From assembly GCA_001604135.1 (NCBI GenBank), contig LVAT01000009.1:160414-224413 (forward strand): DNA of 64,000 nucleotides, read 5' to 3'. Origin of the DNA: Clostridiales bacterium Firm_14. GTDB taxonomy: Bacteria > Bacillota > Clostridia > Saccharofermentanales > Saccharofermentanaceae. Shown in pieces: positions 60,515 through 64,000 of the stretch. Both the position numbers and the translations under genes were made by a program. Below the pieces are notes generated by a model. The model was not told the DNA's origin. It worked only from the letters and a program-made list of their open reading frames with translations, and searched no databases. Each line of letters opens with the position of its first letter. The first letter of the stretch is position 1.

Positions 60515-61173
60515 CAGCTTATTACATCCAATCTGTAGCCGATGCCGTGGACAGTCCGGATGAGGCCGTCGTAACCGAGCTTTTTCCGAAGGCTGCTGAC
60601 ATGATTATCGATGGTCCTGGTGTCGCCCATCACGGGTTCATTCCAGACCATCTCGTAAAGATTGCTCCTTGAGATCGCAATGTTCTTGTTCCTGATGAAG
60701 GTCTCTAGCAGGTCGAATTCCTTGGTGGTCAGCGTAATCTGCTCACCTGCTTTTGTCACCGTTCTCGAATCAAGATTAACTTCGATATCAAGGTAATTGA
60801 AGATGTTCTCTGCATGTGAAGTTCTTCTTAAGAGGGCTTCGACTCTTGCAAGGAGTTCGCCTATCTGGAAGGGCTTTCCGATATAGTCGTCAGCGCCCAT
60901 CTTAAGGCCGCGGATCTTATCGCCGGTCTGGTTCATTGCGGAAATAACGATCACCGGTGTTTTTGAAGGCTTGATATACTCGATGAGCTCAAAACCGCTC
61001 GTGCCGGGAAGCATGAGATCAAGGAGCACAAGATCCCAACTCCCGGAGTCGAACATCTGCTCCCCGATAAGGCCGTCTGAAGCGATCTCACAGGAATAAC
61101 CTTCCCTCGTGAGGGCTGACTTTATCAGGTTGGAAATAGCAGCGTCGTCTTCGATTATCAGGATCTTGTGCAT
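60514..61173 (-). CDS. OmpR/PhoB-family response regulator
   Basis: 219 residues. Receiver domain with acidic pocket EDD (8-10), phosphorylated Asp52 (LVLLDLMLPG), Ser/Thr in VIVISAMN and Lys in GKPFQ. The winged-helix output domain (about 125-219) has LTTKEFDLLETFIRNKNI, GDTRTIDNHVSSLRKKLG and GIGYRLD. Partner of the histidine kinase. Confidence 0.95.
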   Translation of the reverse strand: MHKILIIEDDAAISNLIKSALTREGYSCEIASDGLIGEQMFDSGSWDLVLLDLMLPGTSGFELIEYIKPSKTPVIVISAMNQTGDKIRGLKMGADDYIGKPFQIGELLARVEALLRRTSHAENIFNYLDIEVNLDSRTVTKAGEQITLTTKEFDLLETFIRNKNIAISRSNLYEMVWNEPVMGDTRTIDNHVSSLRKKLGYDGLIRTVHGIGYRLDVIS

Positions 61174-61200
61174 TTCTATTCCTTTATCTCCTTAAGAAAA

Positions 61201-62040
61201 TCAGCCAACTGTATCAGATGGATCTATCTTGATGATATAAGCCATTATACCTGTAGAAGGGTCATATTCAATCTCGATATCGCTCATTTCCCTGCATGTG
61301 ATATTGACCTGATAGATGCCGTCTTTTTTGGTAACCGTATAATCGTAATTCTTCGAAGATTCAAGAATTGCTCTTCTGCTCAATGAATACATATACGCCT
61401 GGAAAAGCTCATCCGTAATCTTGACCACAAAGCCTGTGGTGGCCAGGTTCTCGCTGTAGCTGTCAATATGGTATCCGTTGTTAAAGAAGATATTTCCGAC
61501 AAGACGCTCGCCATTATAGGTAATAGAATTCTCGCCGACAGTGCTTGTTATGGTGTATCCGTTCTTAACATAAGAGGCCAGAGTTTTTTGAAGGACCGGA
61601 TCTTTAACATCAGCAATATTGATCTCGGTCACGCTGTAATTGGATGACTTGTCGTCCCTTATATCTTTAAATCCTGCAAGTTTCTTACTCTCAGACGAGA
61701 GACTGTCGTAAAACTCCTTCTCATTGTTCCATATGATAGTATCGTTTCCGCCGATCTGCGGTTCGCAGAGCGTATCCAGCATAACCAATTGTTCACGGGT
61801 CAAAGCCTCGTAACTGTTAAAGAGCGATGCCTTGTCGCGGCTGACCTTAAAGCTGCTGTCGTCATCGTTTTTGCTCTGATCTGCTGATGTTCCTTCGACT
61901 GTTCCGACGAAGCTTTCCTTCGTCGTCTCGGTACTGCCGAATGTCCCGGATACTTCATTGTCACATGCGGTCACGATAAAGCCTGTAAAAAGCATCGCTG
62001 CCGCCGTAAATCCTGCTGCAAGTTTCTTTGTAAGTGCCAT
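61201..62040 (-). CDS. Lipoprotein upstream of the two-component system
   Basis: 279 residues from the ATG at 62040, preceded by GGAGG (the frame opens at 62061). Signal peptide with lipobox FIVTACDN. An acidic Ser/Thr linker follows, then a mixed alpha/beta domain of about 200 residues with two strand-rich halves. It ends 27 bp before the response regulator start, same strand, so it may be a sensor accessory protein. No family recognised. Confidence 0.65.
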   Translation of the reverse strand: MALTKKLAAGFTAAAMLFTGFIVTACDNEVSGTFGSTETTKESFVGTVEGTSADQSKNDDDSSFKVSRDKASLFNSYEALTREQLVMLDTLCEPQIGGNDTIIWNNEKEFYDSLSSESKKLAGFKDIRDDKSSNYSVTEINIADVKDPVLQKTLASYVKNGYTITSTVGENSITYNGERLVGNIFFNNGYHIDSYSENLATTGFVVKITDELFQAYMYSLSRRAILESSKNYDYTVTKKDGIYQVNITCREMSDIEIEYDPSTGIMAYIIKIDPSDTVG

Positions 62041-62363
62041 ACTATTCCTCCATATCGCCATATTGATTGCACCCTGATGTTACTACCGCGTTGTAATGCA
62101 AACCTACGGTAAATGTACAGGAATTGTAAAATCTTTCGAGCGTTGTAAATCTTTCGCGTGCGGGTGGCAAATGTTATTTGCTGATCTGCGGTATGCAATA
62201 TGCGCACGAAAAACTGTCTCAGTGATACGGCTGCGAAAATCTCCAGTTAAGGATTTGTTGCCTTCCAGGCGGACAAAAAGAGCAACATTTAGAGCAACAA
62301 TTCTTAACTGACAGAACTAGCTGGGACTAACAGTCCAAGAACTCGAAAAAACACAGTAAAACA

Positions 62364-62388
62364 GAGGCTGCCCTATTAGAGCAGCCCC
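62364..62388 (-). terminator. Intrinsic terminator of the DUF4428 gene
   Basis: GGGGCTGC / GCAGCCTC stem with a loop of about 9 nt, followed on the minus strand by TGTTTTACTG. Confidence 0.7.
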
Positions 62389-62433
62389 GTTATTTTCAGC
62401 TTTTGATTTAGTCAGAACCTGACTATGAGAGTA

Positions 62434-63735
62434 TCAGACAAGCTTGTTTCCGCAGTTCGTACAGATGCCGGCATTGCCGATAGTTACTGTCGCTCCGCAC
62501 ATCTGGCAAACAACCTGTGTTCCGACAGGAGGCACCGGAGCAGCCTGAGGCATCTGCTGGAATCCCGGCTGCATTGGCATCTGCTGGATTGGAATAGCAC
62601 CGCCGCCGCTCGGGTCATTCGGATCTAAAGGCCTTGCAGCTCCCATTGCTCTTGCGCCCATGGTTCCATAAGGACCTGCGCCCATTGCGCCCGCACCCAT
62701 GGCACCCATGGCACCCATTCTAAGTGCACCCATCTGTATAGCGACTCCTTCCGCGGTGATCCGCTGCGTCAGCATTTGATACCGCTGTTCATCTTGAGGA
62801 ACTGGCGTTCCGGCCTGCCGCTGGGCATCTATCTTAAGTGCCAGACTTTGTGCTTCATCAATCAGTGCATTGATCGGGTGATTATCCGGCTGACGGATTG
62901 CTTCCATTGCGATACTCTGCTGAAGCGTCATATAGCGTGACATTTCAGTCGGATCAATATTTCCTGTAGCCCTCGCCGCATCTATCTTCTCACGCAATTT
63001 TTCGGTTTCAGCTTTAATAGTGTCAAGCACTCTCGTATCCGGCTGAGCCGCTGCCTGTGCAGCGCTTGAGCGCATCGCATCCACAGCCGCCTTTATCTCG
63101 TTGCCGCAGTCAACACACTTATAGTATTCATCGATCTTGTTTCCGAAGAGATTAAAGCCCGAACGCGAGACGCTCCATCCGCCGCTCTGGCCGGGGTTCA
63201 TGGGCTGCTCGCCAACCTCGATGTATCCGTTCGAAAGAGCAAATTTCATGTCATCGAAATAAGGATGGTCGACGCGGATGATCGCATGGAATTCATACGA
63301 ATACTTGTAGCGCGGCGGGTTGTAGCTGACAGACTTTCCGCTGCTGTCCGTTGTTCTGATCTCATGTCTGTTCTCCTTAACATCAAGATCACAGCCTACA
63401 GCCTGTGAGAAATCCAGAACGTCAGGATTTGCCGCGTTGAGATCCTTTGCAGAAGTAACCATAAACTTCTTTGCGTTGTCGTCGATCAGGAGCTTCGTGC
63501 TTGCCGTTCCCAAAGTTCTCGTTGCAGAGAAGGATGCTACCGCAGACTTATTCTGCTCACGGTATTCAAGCTGCTTCTCAATGTCTGCCTTCGTGCTGTG
63601 ACGGCGCTCGGAAAACCATGGTGAGAGCTTAGCAGCGCAGTCCTTACACATGTTCGCATCCTCAAGTTTTTTGTTGCCCAAAAGGCTGATCTTGTTTCCG
63701 CAAAAATCGCAGTATTTCTTATCAAAAAGTCCCAT
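62434..63735 (-). CDS. DUF4428 zinc-ribbon protein with a second C-terminal zinc ribbon
   Basis: 433 residues. The N-terminus is a DUF4428 four-cysteine motif (CDFCGNKI...CKDCAAKL), followed by a PH-like beta region (about 70-200). Helices follow (about 225-320), with a repeated segment (DxxxIEAE..LxxKIDAxRATGN / AQSLALKIDAQRQAGT). A low-complexity MGAMGAGAMGAG stretch and a C-terminal zinc ribbon (CQMCGATV...CTNCGNKL) complete it. It is a cytosolic protein of unknown role, common in Clostridia. Confidence 0.8.
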   Translation of the reverse strand: MGLFDKKYCDFCGNKISLLGNKKLEDANMCKDCAAKLSPWFSERRHSTKADIEKQLEYREQNKSAVASFSATRTLGTASTKLLIDDNAKKFMVTSAKDLNAANPDVLDFSQAVGCDLDVKENRHEIRTTDSSGKSVSYNPPRYKYSYEFHAIIRVDHPYFDDMKFALSNGYIEVGEQPMNPGQSGGWSVSRSGFNLFGNKIDEYYKCVDCGNEIKAAVDAMRSSAAQAAAQPDTRVLDTIKAETEKLREKIDAARATGNIDPTEMSRYMTLQQSIAMEAIRQPDNHPINALIDEAQSLALKIDAQRQAGTPVPQDEQRYQMLTQRITAEGVAIQMGALRMGAMGAMGAGAMGAGPYGTMGARAMGAARPLDPNDPSGGGAIPIQQMPMQPGFQQMPQAAPVPPVGTQVVCQMCGATVTIGNAGICTNCGNKLV

Positions 63736-63866
63736 ATCTTACCTCCCTTATTCTTTTATGCCATCAGGTGATATTCCTGCATTTGGCCAGATAATTTTAC
63801 CATATAAATGCAATTTGATGTTCAAGGGATGTATGTAACTGCAATGTGCTGACTTAAAAAGGGCTC

Positions 63867-64000
63867 TTATTTTTCGAAACAATTCCGGAAAGCAGTTATA
63901 TTCTTTCCGTTCTCACTGCCATATATTGCAAAACATATCTCATCGAAAGCACGTCCGAGTTCTTCATCGACTATGACCTTCTTAAAGTAATACGCTACAT
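63867..64000 (-). CDS. C-terminal end of a gene running off the right edge
   Basis: The minus-strand frame is open from the window edge to a TAA at 63867-63869, giving at least 43 residues (YYFKKVIVDEELGRAFDEIC ... NCFEK). Too little is present to name a family. Confidence 0.5.
   Translation of the reverse strand, partial: VAYYFKKVIVDEELGRAFDEICFAIYGSENGKNITAFRNCFEK

Overview
The window looks like part of a chromosome from an anaerobic Clostridia-type Firmicute, perhaps a rumen or gut relative of the Oscillospirales/Saccharofermentans group. That placement is an inference from strong AGGAGG-type ribosome binding sites, lipobox-type lipoproteins, WYL-domain regulators, a class II tRNA-Tyr, large solute-binding lipoproteins and moderate GC. 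Most genes are on the minus strand. AT-rich, transfer-like genes are concentrated at 0-2 kb, 13.1-14.0 kb and 21.2-34.7 kb.

Layout. 0-2 kb: two tandem paralogous HD-domain proteins. 2.3-5.3 kb: a DnaB helicase and three small unknown genes. 5.3-8.3 kb: an rtcB-prfH ribosome repair/rescue operon with its own promoter and a 25-codon leader ORF, then a NADAR/Doc/antitoxin cluster. 8.4-13 kb: a phosphatase-like protein, an FtsH-like protease without membrane segments, a metallophosphoesterase and an acetyltransferase. 13-19.4 kb: a WYL regulator with a gene inserted at its 3' end, then a second RNA-repair locus. That locus has an rtcB, a DUF2828/Ro60-like TROVE-vWA gene interrupted by one in-frame amber codon, a structured leader with a tRNA-like module inside a Y-RNA-like stem, and a divergent RHH-WYL regulator. 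19.4-34.7 kb: a defence-like region with a MamI-type restriction-modification pair, a DUF262-HEPN pair, a PD-(D/E)XK-DUF2075 helicase with a Nudix hydrolase, an HTH-alarmone hydrolase fusion, a DUF4062 protein next to a membrane coiled-coil protein, and a metallo-beta-lactamase-fold protein. 34.7-57.2 kb: an envelope region with three very large paralogous solute-binding lipoproteins and one smaller relative but no permeases, DUF6273 lipoproteins, a lipoprotein hydrolase, an Hsp70 with two membrane J-proteins and a transglutaminase. This part is full of repeats, gene remnants and a nuclease-like gene between 93-bp direct repeats. 57.3-58.1 kb: six tRNA genes. 58.5-64 kb: an HD hydrolase, a two-component system with a lipoprotein, and a DUF4428 zinc-ribbon protein.

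How the parts may work together: the two rtcB loci probably repair RNA cleaved by ribotoxins (16S rRNA decoding-centre damage for RtcB-PrfH; tRNA or other RNA ends for the Ro60-like locus). They sit next to several potential RNA- or nucleotide-targeting conflict genes (Doc, HEPN, NADAR, HD). The most interesting unit is the Ro60-like/RtcB locus, where the non-coding RNA, the RNA-binding protein, the ligase and the regulator are all visible.
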